Shown: positions 19,123 to 29,247 of the stretch, one piece after another | How positions within the stretch are numbered: position 1 is the first letter of the stretch | Layout: every line of letters begins with the position of its first letter | Origin: Marilutibacter chinensis | GTDB lineage: Bacteria > Pseudomonadota > Gammaproteobacteria > Xanthomonadales > Xanthomonadaceae | Assembly (NCBI RefSeq): GCF_021725675.1 | Contig: NZ_JAKJPO010000012.1 | Location: 24,352 to 88,351 of the forward strand | Length of the DNA stretch: 64,000 nucleotides | Direction of reading: 5' to 3' | Program-made: the position numbers and the translations under genes | The notes under the pieces: model-generated | The model's database searches: none | Seen by the model: the letters and a program-made list of their open reading frames with translations, nothing else | What the model was told of the DNA's origin: nothing

Positions 19123-19137
19123 CTATGGCTACATGAG

Positions 19138-19932
19138 CTACACGGCGTTGAGGGCCTTGCGCAGCGGGGCCAGGAAGGCTCGGGCGGCGACGGCCGGATC
19201 AGCGGCATCCGCCAGCGCCGCAACCAGGGCGCTGCCGACGACCACCCCGTCGGCCTCCTTGGCCATCGCCGCGGCACTGCGCGCGTCCTTGATCCCGAAC
19301 CCGGCCACCACCGGAACCCGGCTGCGCGCGCGGATCGCCTGCAGGCGATCGTTGGCGGCGCCGGTGTCGAGGCGATCGGCTCCCGTCACGCCGACGTAGC
19401 TGACGTAGTACAGATACCCCTGCCCCTCATCGCAGAGCTGGCCGATGCGGGCTTCGGAGGTCGTCGGCGAGGCCAGCAGCACGAGCGCGAGCCCATGCGC
19501 GTCGAAACCGGTACGGAAGTCGGCCGCCTCCTCCGGCGGCAGGTCGACCAGCAGCACGCCGTCGACACCGGCCTCCGTCGCCACGCGCGCGAACGGCTCG
19601 GCGCCGCGGATCTCCACCGGGTTCAGGTACCCCATCAACACCACGGGAGTGCCGGCATCACGTTGGCGGAACTCGCGCACCACCTCCAGCACCCACGACA
19701 AGCCGGCGCCACGCGCGATCGCACGCTCCGAACTGCGCTGTATGGTCGGCCCGTCGGCCATCGGGTCGGAGAACGGCACGCCCAGCTCGATCACGTCGGC
19801 ACCGGCCTCGACCAGCGCATGCATCACCGGCACCGTGGCCTCCAGCGATGGATCGCCGCCGGTGACAAAGGGAATCAGGGCCTTGCGGCCGGTGGACTTC
19901 AGGGCCTCGAACTTGCGGTCGATGCGGTTCAC
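19138..19932 (-). CDS. trpA: Tryptophan synthase alpha subunit
   Basis: Cleaves indole-3-glycerol phosphate to indole and glyceraldehyde 3-phosphate; the indole is channelled to TrpB. It has 264 residues. Catalytic E49 and D60 are in [15 protein letters not shown]. The GYLNP and VVGSALV phosphate-binding segments are present. The start is GTG 19930-19932, overlapping the trpB stop by 4 bases; the longer open frame is a trpB shadow. The stop is TAG just beside the hairpin array. Confidence 0.97.
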   Translation of the reverse strand: MNRIDRKFEALKSTGRKALIPFVTGGDPSLEATVPVMHALVEAGADVIELGVPFSDPMADGPTIQRSSERAIARGAGLSWVLEVVREFRQRDAGTPVVLMGYLNPVEIRGAEPFARVATEAGVDGVLLVDLPPEEAADFRTGFDAHGLALVLLASPTTSEARIGQLCDEGQGYLYYVSYVGVTGADRLDTGAANDRLQAIRARSRVPVVAGFGIKDARSAAAMAKEADGVVVGSALVAALADAADPAVAARAFLAPLRKALNAV

Positions 19933-21167
19933 AGTTCGATCCCCTCGCGCGCCGCAATCGTGTGCACGTCCTTGTCGCCGCGACCTGACAGGTTGCACAG
20001 CACCAGGGCGTCCCTTGGCAGGTCGCGGGCCAGCTTGATCGCCTGTGCGATCGCGTGGCTGGACTCCAGTGCCGGCAGGATGCCCTCGCTGCGGGTCAGC
20101 CGGTGGAATGCCGCCAGCGCCTCCTCGTCGGTGACGCCGACGTACTCGGCACGGCCGGTGTCCTTGAGGAAGGCGTGTTCGGGACCGACGCCCGGGTAAT
20201 CGAGGCCGGCCGACACCGAGTGGGTCTCGGTGATCTGGCCGTCGTCATCGCACAGCACGTAGGTACGGTTGCCGTGCAGCACGCCCGGCCGGCCGGCCGA
20301 GAGCGAGGCGGCATGGCGCGGGGTGTCGATGCCGTCGCCGGCGGCTTCGGCGCCGACGAGGCGCACACCCGGATCGTTGAGGAAGGCATGGAAGACGCCG
20401 ATCGCGTTGCTGCCGCCGCCGACGCAGGCGGTAACCGCATCCGGCAACCGTCCGTACTCGGCCAGCATCTGCGCGCGCGCCTCGCGCCCGACCACCGCGT
20501 TGAAGTCGCGCACCATCCGCGGGTACGGATCGGGGCCGGCGACGGTGCCGATGATGTAGAAGGTGTCGTGGACGTGGGTGACCCAGTCGCGCATCGCTTC
20601 GTTGAGCGCATCCTTCAGCGTCGCCGAGCCGCTGGACACGGGTACCACCTTCGCCCCGAGCAGGGTCATCCGGTAGACGTTGATCTTCTGCCGCTCGATG
20701 TCGGTTGCGCCCATGTAGACCACGCACTCCAGGCCGAGCCGTGCGGCGACGGTCGCCGACGCCACGCCATGCTGGCCGGCGCCGGTCTCGGCGATGATCC
20801 GGGTCTTGCCCATGCGGCTGGCGAGCAGGGCCTGGCCGATCGTGTTGTTGATCTTGTGCGCGCCGGTGTGGTTCAGATCCTCGCGCTTGAGCAGGATGCG
20901 CGCGCCGCCGACCTCGCGGCTGAGCCGCTCGGCGAAGTAGATCGGGCTGGGGCGGCCGACGTAATGGGCCAGGTCGCGTTCGAAGGCGGCGATGAACTCC
21001 GGATCGGTGCGGGCCAGGTCGTAGGCCCCGGCCAGCTCCTGCAACGGGCCGATCAGGGTCTCGGCGACGAAACGGCCGCCGAAACGGCCGAAATGGCCGT
21101 TCGCGTCCGGGTAGCATGTGTAGTCGATCGCCGCGCCAGGCGCGGCATGGGGGTCGGGGGTCACCAC
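19929..21167 (-). CDS. trpB: Tryptophan synthase beta subunit
   Basis: PLP enzyme condensing indole and serine to tryptophan. It has 412 residues. The PLP lysine is K105 in [11 protein letters not shown], and the phosphate-binding GGGSNAIG and substrate loop ETGAGQHG are intact. The start is one of two consecutive GTG codons (21165-21167 used), with GGAG about 9 bases upstream. It is coupled to trpA. About 200 bases separate it from trpF upstream, so trpBA may also have its own promoter. Confidence 0.97.
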   Translation of the reverse strand: MVTPDPHAAPGAAIDYTCYPDANGHFGRFGGRFVAETLIGPLQELAGAYDLARTDPEFIAAFERDLAHYVGRPSPIYFAERLSREVGGARILLKREDLNHTGAHKINNTIGQALLASRMGKTRIIAETGAGQHGVASATVAARLGLECVVYMGATDIERQKINVYRMTLLGAKVVPVSSGSATLKDALNEAMRDWVTHVHDTFYIIGTVAGPDPYPRMVRDFNAVVGREARAQMLAEYGRLPDAVTACVGGGSNAIGVFHAFLNDPGVRLVGAEAAGDGIDTPRHAASLSAGRPGVLHGNRTYVLCDDDGQITETHSVSAGLDYPGVGPEHAFLKDTGRAEYVGVTDEEALAAFHRLTRSEGILPALESSHAIAQAIKLARDLPRDALVLCNLSGRGDKDVHTIAAREGIEL

Positions 21168-21369
21168 GGGAGTTTCTCCGGAACCGGGAAGCGGCCGCGA
21201 GCCGTGTCGCGGCGGGGACGTGTCACAGCGGAAGTGCCGGCCGGACGCCGGCCGCGCATGCGCTGGCTATCGGACCGCGGCAGCAGGCACGCGTCGCCAG
21301 CGGCGAAGCGAACGGCCGAATGGAGCGGGCGGACGGCGGCGTTTCATGACGAGCCCAATCCTACATGTT

Positions 21370-22020
21370 TTACGGGGAAACGGCGTCCGCCTGCCGGACC
21401 GCCTCGACGAAGGCGCGCATCCGCGTCGGGTCTTTCAGCCCGGGCGACTGCTCGATGCCGCTGGAGACATCGACGCCCCAGGGCCGCGCGGTGCCGACCG
21501 CACGGGCGACGTTGCCGGCATCGAGTCCGCCGGCCAGCAGGAACGGACGGTCCAGCGTGGCCGGCAGCCGCGTCCAGTCGAAGCGCTGGCCGCCACCGCC
21601 CGGCTCTCCCGCTGCGTGACCGTCGAACAGGAAGGCCGAAGCGTGCGGAAACCCGGCCAGCCCCGTCAGTGCGCCCTGCGGACTCCCCCCCATGGCGATC
21701 GCCTTCCAGAACGGCAGACCAAACCCGGCACAGAACGCATCGGACTCGGCACCGTGGAACTGCAGGATGTCGGGGCGGACCGCATCGACGATGGATGCGA
21801 CCTCCGCGGCGGTCGCATCCATCACCAGTGCGACGGTGGCCACCTGGGCCGGAATCCACGCGCGCAACGACGCCCCCGTGGCCGGCTCCAGCCGGCGCGG
21901 ACTGCGCGCAGCGAACACCAGGCCGATGAAATCGACGCCGAGGCCAACTGCGAGCTCGACGTCCTCCCGTCGGGTCAGGCCGCAGAACTTTATCCGTGTA
22001 CGGCCGTTGTCGCCGCGCAT
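21370..22020 (-). CDS. trpF: Phosphoribosylanthranilate isomerase
   Basis: Catalyses the Amadori rearrangement of N-(5-phosphoribosyl)anthranilate in tryptophan synthesis. It has 216 residues, a normal monofunctional TrpF. The catalytic cysteine is C13 in IKFCGLTR. The LFDGHA segment supplies the expected acidic residue, and [10 protein letters not shown] with VDVSSGIE forms the phosphate site. It abuts truA by one base, and trpB/trpA follow, the usual proteobacterial truA-trpF-trpB-trpA arrangement. Confidence 0.97.
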   Translation of the reverse strand: MRGDNGRTRIKFCGLTRREDVELAVGLGVDFIGLVFAARSPRRLEPATGASLRAWIPAQVATVALVMDATAAEVASIVDAVRPDILQFHGAESDAFCAGFGLPFWKAIAMGGSPQGALTGLAGFPHASAFLFDGHAAGEPGGGGQRFDWTRLPATLDRPFLLAGGLDAGNVARAVGTARPWGVDVSSGIEQSPGLKDPTRMRAFVEAVRQADAVSP

Positions 22021-22021
22021 T

Positions 22022-22885
22022 TCAGGCCTCGTCCGTATCCGCCGGCCCCGGTGCCGGACCGGTGAGGGTCACCTCGGCCGGCAGACCGCATCCGGGGGAA
22101 TACAACGGGCGCAGGAACATCAGGCCGCTGGGAGGCGCGGTCGGCCCGGCGACGGTGCGGTCGCGCCCCGCCAGCAGTTCGGCGATCCAGCCCTCCGGTT
22201 TCTCGCCACGGCCAACCACCAGCAGGCTGCCGACGATGTTGCGGACCTGATGGTGCAGGAACGCATTGGCCTGCACCTCAATGTCGACGATCTCGCCATC
22301 CCGGCGCACGCTGATCTCGTGCAGGTTGCGGCGCGCATGCGGCGCCTGGCAGTGGACGGTGCGGAACGCGGAAAAGTCGTGCTCGCCGAGCAGCGCCTGG
22401 GCCGCGCGGTGCATCGCCGCGGCGTCCAGCGGGCGCCGCTCCCAGCCCAGATAGTCGCGCATCAGTGCCGGACGCACCGGCCGGTTGACCAGCCGGTAGC
22501 GATAGCGACGCGCGCGCGCCGAGAAGCGGGCATGGAAGTCCGGGGCCACCGGTACGCACCAGCGGACACAGACCTCCGGCGGCAATCGGGTCGTGGTGCC
22601 GAGTACCCACCCTCGCGGATCGCGCCTGACCGGCGCGTCGAAATGGATCACCTGCGCCTGAGCATGGACCCCGGCATCGGTGCGGCCCGCGCATACGGTC
22701 GCAACCGGTTGCCCGGCAACGAAACCGAGTGCGTCCTCGACCGTTTCCTGCACGGTCCGCTCCGGGCGCGCGCCCTCTTCGCCGGCACGGGTCAGCCGCT
22801 GCCACCCGGAGAACGCCGAGCCGTCGTACTCGATCGCCAACGCCAGCCGCTCGATCCGGGCCGGCGCCTGCCCACCCTCATCCAC
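22022..22885 (-). CDS. truA: tRNA pseudouridine(38-40) synthase
   Basis: Makes pseudouridine at positions 38-40 of the tRNA anticodon stem. It has 287 residues. The catalytic aspartate is D70 in [11 protein letters not shown]. Other family marks are [12 protein letters not shown] near the start and the [13 protein letters not shown] motif near residue 215. The start appears to be GTG 22883-22885, which puts about 13 residues before the conserved core. It lies 21 bases from the fimV-like gene. Confidence 0.96.
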   Translation of the reverse strand: MDEGGQAPARIERLALAIEYDGSAFSGWQRLTRAGEEGARPERTVQETVEDALGFVAGQPVATVCAGRTDAGVHAQAQVIHFDAPVRRDPRGWVLGTTTRLPPEVCVRWCVPVAPDFHARFSARARRYRYRLVNRPVRPALMRDYLGWERRPLDAAAMHRAAQALLGEHDFSAFRTVHCQAPHARRNLHEISVRRDGEIVDIEVQANAFLHHQVRNIVGSLLVVGRGEKPEGWIAELLAGRDRTVAGPTAPPSGLMFLRPLYSPGCGLPAEVTLTGPAPGPADTDEA

Positions 22886-22906
22886 GGCCGCGGTACCGCA
22901 GGCCGC

Positions 22907-24709
22907 TCATTCCAGCTCGCGCAGCATCTGCATCGCCTGCTGGCGCGCGGCCAGGTCACCATGCAGGCGCACCTCGGCCAGCAACTGACGCGCGCTATCG
23001 CGATCGCCGAGCGCGATGTACGCGCGGGCCAGTTCGAGACGCTCGTTGCCACCGCCGGTTCCGGCCCCGTCGGCGGCCGTGACCACCGGCGCGTGCGCAG
23101 CCTGGCTTTCGGACGAGGCGGTATGCCAGGCCGGAGGCCGATCGCCCGCATCGCCGTCGGCAATGACCACGGCCGGAACGGCCTCGTCGATCCCGTCGTC
23201 GACCGGTCCTGCCGCTTGCGGGGAGACCGGCCCGGCTTCGTCCTCGTCTCCGCTCGCGGCCGGTGCAGCGACGGCGCCACCGGCGAACGCATCCGCAAGC
23301 GACGGCCGCCGCTCGCCACGGCTCTCGTCTGGCGCACGGAACACCGGCCGGGCATTGCGCTGGCGCAGCGCCCAACCGCCGGCAAGCGCCGCCAGCAGCA
23401 GGCCGAAGCCACCGAACAGCCACGGCATCGCCGTTCCCTGCTCGGTCGCGGGCTGCGCCTGCGCCGACTGCGCAAGCCGCTGCTGCACTTCGGCCAGTTC
23501 GCTGTCCTTCAGTTCGAGCAGCTTCTGCTGCTGTTGCTGCAGTTGCTCCAGCTCCGCGAGCCGCGCCTTCATCTCGGCCAGTTCGGCCTCGCGGGCCGCG
23601 AGGGTTTCCTGCGCCTGCTGGGTATCCTGTCGAAGCATGTTCCCCTCGCCTCCGGCGCTGATGCCGGACTGGTTGCCTGCCTGGGCCGCGTCGCTCGCAC
23701 CCGGCGGCACGATCTCGAGCCGTGCATCGGCCACCGCTGCGTTCTGCGCCGCTGCCGACGCGGGCGCCGGCTCGCCGACGCGACCCGCATCCGCCGGCTG
23801 CGGCACGGTCGCCGCCGGCTGCCGCCATTGGCGGGTCTGCTCGCGGACCAGCGCGTTGGCGTCGGCAGGATCGAACGCGGCCATCGCCGCCGCATCGGGG
23901 ATCCGCAGCACCGCACCGGACTTGACCCGATGGATGTTGCCGCCGATGAACGCCTCCGGATTGGCCTGCAGCAACGCCGCCATCCGCTGGTTGAGGCTGA
24001 GCCCGCGGGCGCCGTCGATCCGGCTGGCGATCTGCGACAGCGTATCGCCGCTACCCACCTCGTAGCTGTCGCCGTCGATCCGGCGCACCGGACGCGCAAC
24101 CGCGACCGGCCGCGGCTCGGCCGGGACCTGATCTTCGGCGACCGTCCCCTCCGTCGGGACGGCGTCGCCGGACGCGGAGGGAGCGGATGCCGTGCCGGCA
24201 GGGTTTTCGTTCGCGGGGACCACCGGCTCGCGAACGATCGCGTTCGACGGCGCGGCAACCGGCGCCTCGATCGGCGGCTGCGCCGGCGCCGACACGGTGC
24301 GCGGCGTATCCAGCAGCGCCGAATACTCTCGGACCAGCCGTCCCTGCCCCCAGTCGACCTCGACCAGGAAAGTCAGCGCGGCCTGGTTGACCGGCTGCGC
24401 GCTGGTGACCCGTACCACGGGATTGCCGGCATTGTCGAGACCGACCATGAAGCGCAGGTCCGACACCACGCCCTGCGGCGGCTCCAGGCCGACCCGGGCG
24501 AAGGTCTCCGGAGACGCCAGTCGCGCCTGCAGACGCTCCAGTTCGGCCGGGTCGCTGGAAATGATCGGGATCTCGGCCAGCAACGGCTGATCCACGCGCG
24601 ACCGCACCACGATCTCGCCCAGACCCAGCGCCGCCGCCGAACCGCTGGCCACGACCAGCGCGAGCGCCAATGCACTGCGTGCCAACGCACAACGCGCGAA
24701 CTGCTTCAC
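22907..24709 (-). CDS. fimV: FimV-type LysM and coiled-coil pilus/polar assembly protein
   Basis: Inner-membrane protein of the FimV/HubP family, linked in relatives to type IV pilus secretin assembly and polar organisation. It has 600 residues, shorter than Pseudomonas FimV. A signal peptide spans 1-27. The FimV N-terminal domain is at 28-135 and a LysM-like domain at 213-272 (YEVGSGDTLSQIASRI). A Q/E/L-rich coiled coil spans about 362-414 and a transmembrane helix 429-447. An acidic, alanine-rich cytoplasmic region follows, then a short TPR-like C-terminal motif (about 555-600). The start is GTG 24707-24709. Neighbours asd and truA match FimV loci elsewhere. Confidence 0.9.
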   Translation of the reverse strand: MKQFARCALARSALALALVVASGSAAALGLGEIVVRSRVDQPLLAEIPIISSDPAELERLQARLASPETFARVGLEPPQGVVSDLRFMVGLDNAGNPVVRVTSAQPVNQAALTFLVEVDWGQGRLVREYSALLDTPRTVSAPAQPPIEAPVAAPSNAIVREPVVPANENPAGTASAPSASGDAVPTEGTVAEDQVPAEPRPVAVARPVRRIDGDSYEVGSGDTLSQIASRIDGARGLSLNQRMAALLQANPEAFIGGNIHRVKSGAVLRIPDAAAMAAFDPADANALVREQTRQWRQPAATVPQPADAGRVGEPAPASAAAQNAAVADARLEIVPPGASDAAQAGNQSGISAGGEGNMLRQDTQQAQETLAAREAELAEMKARLAELEQLQQQQQKLLELKDSELAEVQQRLAQSAQAQPATEQGTAMPWLFGGFGLLLAALAGGWALRQRNARPVFRAPDESRGERRPSLADAFAGGAVAAPAASGDEDEAGPVSPQAAGPVDDGIDEAVPAVVIADGDAGDRPPAWHTASSESQAAHAPVVTAADGAGTGGGNERLELARAYIALGDRDSARQLLAEVRLHGDLAARQQAMQMLRELE

Positions 24710-24742
24710 AAGAGCACCTGTTTCGTCTCCCCCGGACTGCCG

Positions 24743-24748
24743 ACTCTA
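24743..24748 (-). promoter_or_regulatory. Possible -10 element of fimV
   Basis: TAGAGT on the minus strand lies 33 bases before the fimV GTG, in the 80-base gap after asd. It matches the TAGAAT-type hexamer seen before other genes here. No -35 is evident. Confidence 0.25.
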
Positions 24749-24789
24749 GCCGCCGCCGCCCTTGCCATGCAATGCGGCGGTGGAACCGT

Positions 24790-25845
24790 TCAGCTCTCCG
24801 CCGCGACCAGCTCGGCCAGTTGCACCGCGTTCAGCGCCGCGCCCTTGCGGATGTTGTCGGACACGATCCACAGGTTGAGTCCGCGCGGATGCGACAGGTC
24901 CTCGCGGATGCGGCCGACGTAGACCGCGTCGTTGCCCGAAGCATGGGTGACCGGGGTCGGGTAACCGCCTGGCTTGCGTTCGTCGACGACCTCGACGCCC
25001 GGCGCCGCCGCCAGCAGTTCGCGCGCCAGCTCGGGTGTGATCTTCTCGACGGTCTCTATCGCCACCGCCTCGGAGTGGCCGTAGAACACCGGCACCCGGA
25101 CCGCTGTCGGGTTCACCATGATCGAGTCGTCACCGAGGATCTTGCGGGTCTCCCACACCAGCTTCATCTCCTCCTTGGTGAAGCCGTTTTCCTGGAAGTC
25201 GTCGATGTGCGGGATCAGGTTGAAGGCGATCTGCACCGGGAAGCGCTCCGGCTCCGGATCCTTGAAGTTCAGCAGCGCGCCGGTCTGGCGGCCGAGCTCC
25301 TCCATCGCCGAACGTCCGCCGCCGGACACCGACTGGTAGGTGGCGACATTGATGCGCTCGATCTTCGAATGGCGATGCAGCGGCGCCAGCGCGACCAGCA
25401 TCTGCATCGTCGAGCAGTTCGGGTTGGCGATGATCCCGCGCGGGCGGTTGGCGACCTGCTCCGGGTTGACCTCGGACACCACCAGCGGCACGTCGTCGTC
25501 GTAGCGGAACGCCGAGGAGTTGTCGATCACCACCGCACCGGCAGCGGCGAACTTCGGTGCGTATTCCTTCGACACGCCGCCACCGGCGGAGAACAGCGCG
25601 ATGTCGACGCCGGCGGGATCAAAGTTCGCCAGGTCCTGGACGACATGCTCTTCGCCGCGGTACTCGATGGTTCCGCCGGCCGAGCGCTCGCTGGCGAGCA
25701 CGTGCAGTTGCCCGACCGGGAAGCGACGCTCGGCGAGGATCGCCAGCATGGCCTCGCCGACCGCACCGGTGGCGCCGACGACGGCGACGTTGAAGCGACG
25801 TTGTGCGCCGCCAACGGACGTGTTGCTTGTGGACGCGTTGCTCAT
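24790..25845 (-). CDS. asd: Aspartate-semialdehyde dehydrogenase
   Basis: NADPH-dependent enzyme making L-aspartate semialdehyde for lysine/diaminopimelate, threonine and methionine. It has 351 residues. The Rossmann loop VVGATGAVGE is at residues 22-31. The catalytic cysteine is C144 in NPNCSTMQM. The substrate-binding QIAFNLIPHID and the catalytic-histidine region RVPVFYGHSEAV are intact. A serine/threonine-rich N-terminal leader of about 17 residues precedes the core. It stands between the hydroxyacid dehydrogenase and fimV. Confidence 0.97.
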   Translation of the reverse strand: MSNASTSNTSVGGAQRRFNVAVVGATGAVGEAMLAILAERRFPVGQLHVLASERSAGGTIEYRGEEHVVQDLANFDPAGVDIALFSAGGGVSKEYAPKFAAAGAVVIDNSSAFRYDDDVPLVVSEVNPEQVANRPRGIIANPNCSTMQMLVALAPLHRHSKIERINVATYQSVSGGGRSAMEELGRQTGALLNFKDPEPERFPVQIAFNLIPHIDDFQENGFTKEEMKLVWETRKILGDDSIMVNPTAVRVPVFYGHSEAVAIETVEKITPELARELLAAAPGVEVVDERKPGGYPTPVTHASGNDAVYVGRIREDLSHPRGLNLWIVSDNIRKGAALNAVQLAELVAAES

Positions 25846-25962
25846 GGGATGGATTCTTCGGATGTGGGGTCTGGAATGGAAACGTTCGCGTGCGGGCTGG
25901 ATTCGGGGAACTTCCGGGATTCTCCGCCACCGGGCTGCCCGTGGCGGGGTCGCGAAGGTTCC
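25846..25962. other. Intergenic spacer with GGATTC-type short repeats
   Basis: The 117 bases between asd and the hydroxyacid dehydrogenase carry repeated GGATTC/GGGATTC and GGAA motifs in TGGATTCGGGGAAC and CCGGGATTC. They resemble the nuoD-nuoE spacer. I see no good promoter or terminator. It is probably part of a degenerate interspersed repeat class. Confidence 0.35.
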
Positions 25963-26985
25963 CTATCGTTTAACCGTGATTTTTCCGGCGACCGCATCGG
26001 CGTTGACCGGCGTCGGCGGGTCGCCGGCACGCGGACCATACCCCAGCGCGGCAATCAGGTTGTCCACCGCCAGCGCCACCATCGCGCGCCGGGTGGCGCG
26101 GCTGGCGCTGGCGATATGCGGGGCCAACACCACGTTGCGCAGCGCCAGCAGTTCCGGGCGCACCCGCGGCTCGCCCTCGTACACGTCCAGCCCGGCCGCG
26201 GCGAGGCGGCCATTGGCGAGTGCATCGGCCAGGGCCAGCTCGTCGACCACGCCGCCGCGGGCGACGTTCACCAGGGTCGCGGTCGGCTTCATCTTCGCCA
26301 GCGCGGCGGCGTCGATAATGTGATGGGTGACCGGCGAATACGGCAGCACCAGCACCAGGTGGTCCGAGTTCGCCAGCAGCGCGTCGAAGTCGACATGCTC
26401 GGCGCGGCACTCGCGCTCGGTTGCCTCGGGCAGGCGGCTGCGGTTGTGGTACAGCACACGCATGCCGAAGCCGAGCGCGCGGCGAGCGATGCCCTGTCCG
26501 ATCCGGCCCATGCCGAGGATGCCCAGGGTACTGCCATGCAGGTCGGCGCCCAGCAGGGTGTCGAACGACCAGCGCTGCCACTGGCCTTCGCGCAGCCAGC
26601 GCTCGGCCTCGGTGACGCGGCGCGCGGCCGCCATCAGCAGGGCGAAGCCGAAGTCGGCGGTGGTCTCGGTCAGCACGTCCGGCGTGTTGGTGACCAGCAC
26701 GCCGGCCGAACCCAGCACGGGCACGTCGAGGTTGTCGTAACCGACGCCGACGTTGGCGACCGCGCGCAGGCGCGCGGCGCCGGCGATCTCGGTCGCGCCA
26801 ATCCGTTCGACCAGGGTGACGAGCGCACCGTCCACATCGCGCAGATTCGATGCGACCTGCCCGGGCGCGTAGACACCGGCCTCGGGCACGGCCGTGCGCA
26901 GCACATCGAAGTGCTCGTCCAGGCGGTCGGTGACGTCCTCGAACAGTGGACGCGACAGCCATACCCGAGGTCGCGGCTCAGCCAT
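25963..26985 (-). CDS. D-2-hydroxyacid dehydrogenase (glyoxylate/hydroxypyruvate reductase-like)
   Basis: NAD(P)-dependent reductase of the D-2-hydroxyacid dehydrogenase family, 340 residues. The nucleotide loop GMGRIG is at 158-163. The catalytic triad is R243 (NVARGG), E270 (DVYEGEP) and H290 (LAPHIASAS). The [11 protein letters not shown] segment is near residue 80. It is similar to glyoxylate/hydroxypyruvate reductases; in some gammaproteobacteria pdxB occupies a comparable place beside asd-fimV-truA, but no PdxB C-terminal domain is present here. Its ATG lies inside the last codons of aroC (8-base overlap). The exact substrate is not decidable. Confidence 0.88.
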   Translation of the reverse strand: MAEPRPRVWLSRPLFEDVTDRLDEHFDVLRTAVPEAGVYAPGQVASNLRDVDGALVTLVERIGATEIAGAARLRAVANVGVGYDNLDVPVLGSAGVLVTNTPDVLTETTADFGFALLMAAARRVTEAERWLREGQWQRWSFDTLLGADLHGSTLGILGMGRIGQGIARRALGFGMRVLYHNRSRLPEATERECRAEHVDFDALLANSDHLVLVLPYSPVTHHIIDAAALAKMKPTATLVNVARGGVVDELALADALANGRLAAAGLDVYEGEPRVRPELLALRNVVLAPHIASASRATRRAMVALAVDNLIAALGYGPRAGDPPTPVNADAVAGKITVKR

Positions 26986-28090
26986 CGCCTTCGACCGGGC
27001 CGGGCGGAATGCGCGGCGTGACTTCGCCGATGTCGCCGCACTGGGCGCGGTGGATCAGGGCCTGGTCCATCAGCACCAGCGCGACCATCGCCTCGCAGAT
27101 CGGAGTCGCACGGATGCCGACGCAGGGGTCGTGGCGGCCGGTGGTGACCACCTCGACGACTTCGCCATGGATGTCGAGCCCGTCGACCGGAATGCGCAGG
27201 CTCGAGGTCGGCTTGAACGCGACCGAGCAGCGCACGGCCTGTCCGGTACTGATCCCACCGAGCACGCCGCCGGCGTGATTGGACTCGAAGCCGTCCGGCC
27301 TCATCACGTCGCGGTGCTCGCTGCCGCGTTGCGCGACCGAGGCGAAACCGTCACCGACCTCCACGCCCTTGACCGCGTTGATGCTCATCAACGCCGCGGC
27401 CAGCATGCCGTCGAGCTTGCCGTAGATCGGCGCGCCCCAGCCCGGCGGCACGCCCTCGGCGATCACGTCCACGCGCGCGCCGACCGAGTCGCCGGACTTG
27501 CGCAGCGCGTCCATGTAGGCCTCCAGCGCGGGCACCTGTGCGGCGTGCGGCCAGAAGAACGGGTTGTCCTCGACCACCGACAGGTCGCAACCTTCCGGAG
27601 TGACCTCGCCCAGCTGCGACAGCCAGCCCCGGACACGGATGCCGTGGCGCTCGGCCAGCCACTTCTTCGCGATCACACCGGCCGCCACCCGCATCGTGGT
27701 CTCGCGCGCCGAGGACCGGCCGCCGCCGCGCGGATCGCGCACGCCGTATTTCTGCCAATAGACGTAATCGGCATGGCCTGGGCGGAACTGATCGGCGATC
27801 CGGCCATAGTCCTTGCTGCGCGCGTCGGTGTTGCGGATCAACAACGCCACCGGCGTACCGGTGGTCATGCCTTCGTAGACGCCGGACAGGATCTCGACCT
27901 CGTCGGCCTCGCGGCGCGCCGACGTGTGCCGGGTGCGTCCCGTGGCGCGTCGCTCCAGGTCCTGACGGAAATCCTCCGGCGCGATCGCGATGCCCGGCGG
28001 CAGGCCGTCGATCACGCAGCCGATGGCCGGCCCATGGCTCTCACCGAAGGTGGTGACCGTCAGGAGCTTGCCGAAGCTGTTGCTGGACAC
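26978..28090 (-). CDS. aroC: Chorismate synthase
   Basis: Final enzyme of the shikimate pathway: converts EPSP to chorismate using reduced FMN. It has 370 residues. The [15 protein letters not shown] signature is at 15-29, [17 protein letters not shown] in the middle, and the conserved [10 protein letters not shown] near 335. The start is GTG 28088-28090. It overlaps the following hydroxyacid dehydrogenase gene and lies 92 bases from prmB. Its product feeds the nearby trp genes. Confidence 0.97.
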   Translation of the reverse strand: MSSNSFGKLLTVTTFGESHGPAIGCVIDGLPPGIAIAPEDFRQDLERRATGRTRHTSARREADEVEILSGVYEGMTTGTPVALLIRNTDARSKDYGRIADQFRPGHADYVYWQKYGVRDPRGGGRSSARETTMRVAAGVIAKKWLAERHGIRVRGWLSQLGEVTPEGCDLSVVEDNPFFWPHAAQVPALEAYMDALRKSGDSVGARVDVIAEGVPPGWGAPIYGKLDGMLAAALMSINAVKGVEVGDGFASVAQRGSEHRDVMRPDGFESNHAGGVLGGISTGQAVRCSVAFKPTSSLRIPVDGLDIHGEVVEVVTTGRHDPCVGIRATPICEAMVALVLMDQALIHRAQCGDIGEVTPRIPPGPVEGDG

Positions 28091-28182
28091 GGGATCGGGT
28101 TACCGGGATGGAGGAAGGAGCAGGACTCTATCAATGCCAACTGGTTGCTGCAGGAACTTCCTTGGCCACGGATCGGCGCCAC

Positions 28183-29154
28183 TCATCCGCGCTCATCGGC
28201 CAGTGCCTTGATCCGCTCGTGGTGCTCGACCAGGTCGGCCCGCTCGACCACGAAGATGCCCATCTGCCCGACCTTGAACTCGACCCAGGCCATCGGCAGC
28301 TCCGGCAGCAGTTCGACCAGCGCACGCTCCGCCTCGCCGACCTCGCAGATCAGCAGGCCCTGCCCGCTCAGGTGGGCGGGCGCGTCGCGCATGATCTTCA
28401 GTGCCAGGTCGAGACCGTCGTGGCCGGCGCGCAGGCCGAGCTCGGGCTCGTGCGCATACTCCTCCGGCAACGCGTCGGTCTCGTCGTTGGTGACGTAAGG
28501 GGGGTTGGTGACGATCAGGTCGTAGATCTCGCCGTCGAGCGTGGAGAACAGGTCGGACCTGCGGAACTCGACATTGTCCGCGCGCAGCCGCGCCTTGTTC
28601 TCGGCGGCCAGCGACAGCGCGTCGTCGCTGATGTCGATGCCATGCACTTCCCAGTCCGGATGGTAATGGCCGGTCGCGATGGCAATGCAGCCCGAGCCGG
28701 TGCACAGGTCGAGTGCGCGACGGACCTCGCGACCGCCGAGCCAGGGCTCGAAGCCGGCCTCGATCAGCTCGGCGATCGGCGAGCGCGGCACCAGCGCGCG
28801 CGGGTCGGACTTGAAGCTCAGGCCCGCGAACCATGCTTCGCCGGTCAGGTAGGCCGCCGGGATGCGTTCGCGGATGCGGCGCCCGAACAGTGCCAGCACC
28901 TTCGCCTTCTCGGCCGTGGTCACCCGCGACTGGCCGTAGACCGGGCTGAGGTCGTGCGGCATGTGCAGCGCGTGCAGCACCAGCTGGGTCGCCTCGTCGA
29001 GCGCATTGTCGTAGCTGTGCCCGAAGGTCAGGCCCGCCTCGGCGAACAGGCTGCCGCCGTGGCGGATCAGGTCGACGATCGTCAGCTGCTCGAACGTGGC
29101 CGCTTCGGGGCCGGCGCTCGCCGGGTCGGCGCTCAGGGGCGGGCTTGCGGGCAT
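28183..29154 (-). CDS. prmB: 50S ribosomal protein L3 N5-glutamine methyltransferase
   Basis: S-adenosylmethionine-dependent enzyme that methylates a glutamine of ribosomal protein L3. It has 323 residues. The class I methyltransferase motif [13 protein letters not shown] is at 148-160 and the glutamine-methyltransferase NPPY at 217-220. The N-terminal helical domain ends in [13 protein letters not shown], which matches PrmB better than PrmC. I use ATG 29152-29154; a GTG two codons earlier is possible. It is the 5' gene of the aroC-asd run. Confidence 0.95.
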   Translation of the reverse strand: MPASPPLSADPASAGPEAATFEQLTIVDLIRHGGSLFAEAGLTFGHSYDNALDEATQLVLHALHMPHDLSPVYGQSRVTTAEKAKVLALFGRRIRERIPAAYLTGEAWFAGLSFKSDPRALVPRSPIAELIEAGFEPWLGGREVRRALDLCTGSGCIAIATGHYHPDWEVHGIDISDDALSLAAENKARLRADNVEFRRSDLFSTLDGEIYDLIVTNPPYVTNDETDALPEEYAHEPELGLRAGHDGLDLALKIMRDAPAHLSGQGLLICEVGEAERALVELLPELPMAWVEFKVGQMGIFVVERADLVEHHERIKALADERG

Positions 29155-29183
29155 GTTCACGGCGGGTCGTGGGGAGGCCGGGG

Positions 29184-29189
29184 ATTATA
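29184..29189 (-). promoter_or_regulatory. Possible -10 element of prmB
   Basis: A perfect TATAAT on the minus strand lies 30 bases before the prmB ATG, in the divergent prmB/SCO1 gap. No TTGACA-like -35 is found 16-18 bases upstream. Confidence 0.4.
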
Positions 29190-29247
29190 GCCGCCGCCGT
29201 GCGCGCATGGCCGGTATCATGCACCGCAACCGCCAGCCGGATCGATC

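Noticed and set aside
21692..24922. 1076-residue plus-strand open frame opposite trpF, truA and fimV
   Set aside because: It spans three real genes and their gaps and is rich in Arg/Gly/Gln without motifs: an antisense artefact.
25963..26985. pdxB (erythronate-4-phosphate dehydrogenase)
   Set aside because: The position near asd-fimV-truA is suggestive, but the PdxB C-terminal dimerisation domain is absent and the length and motifs fit glyoxylate/hydroxypyruvate-type reductases.
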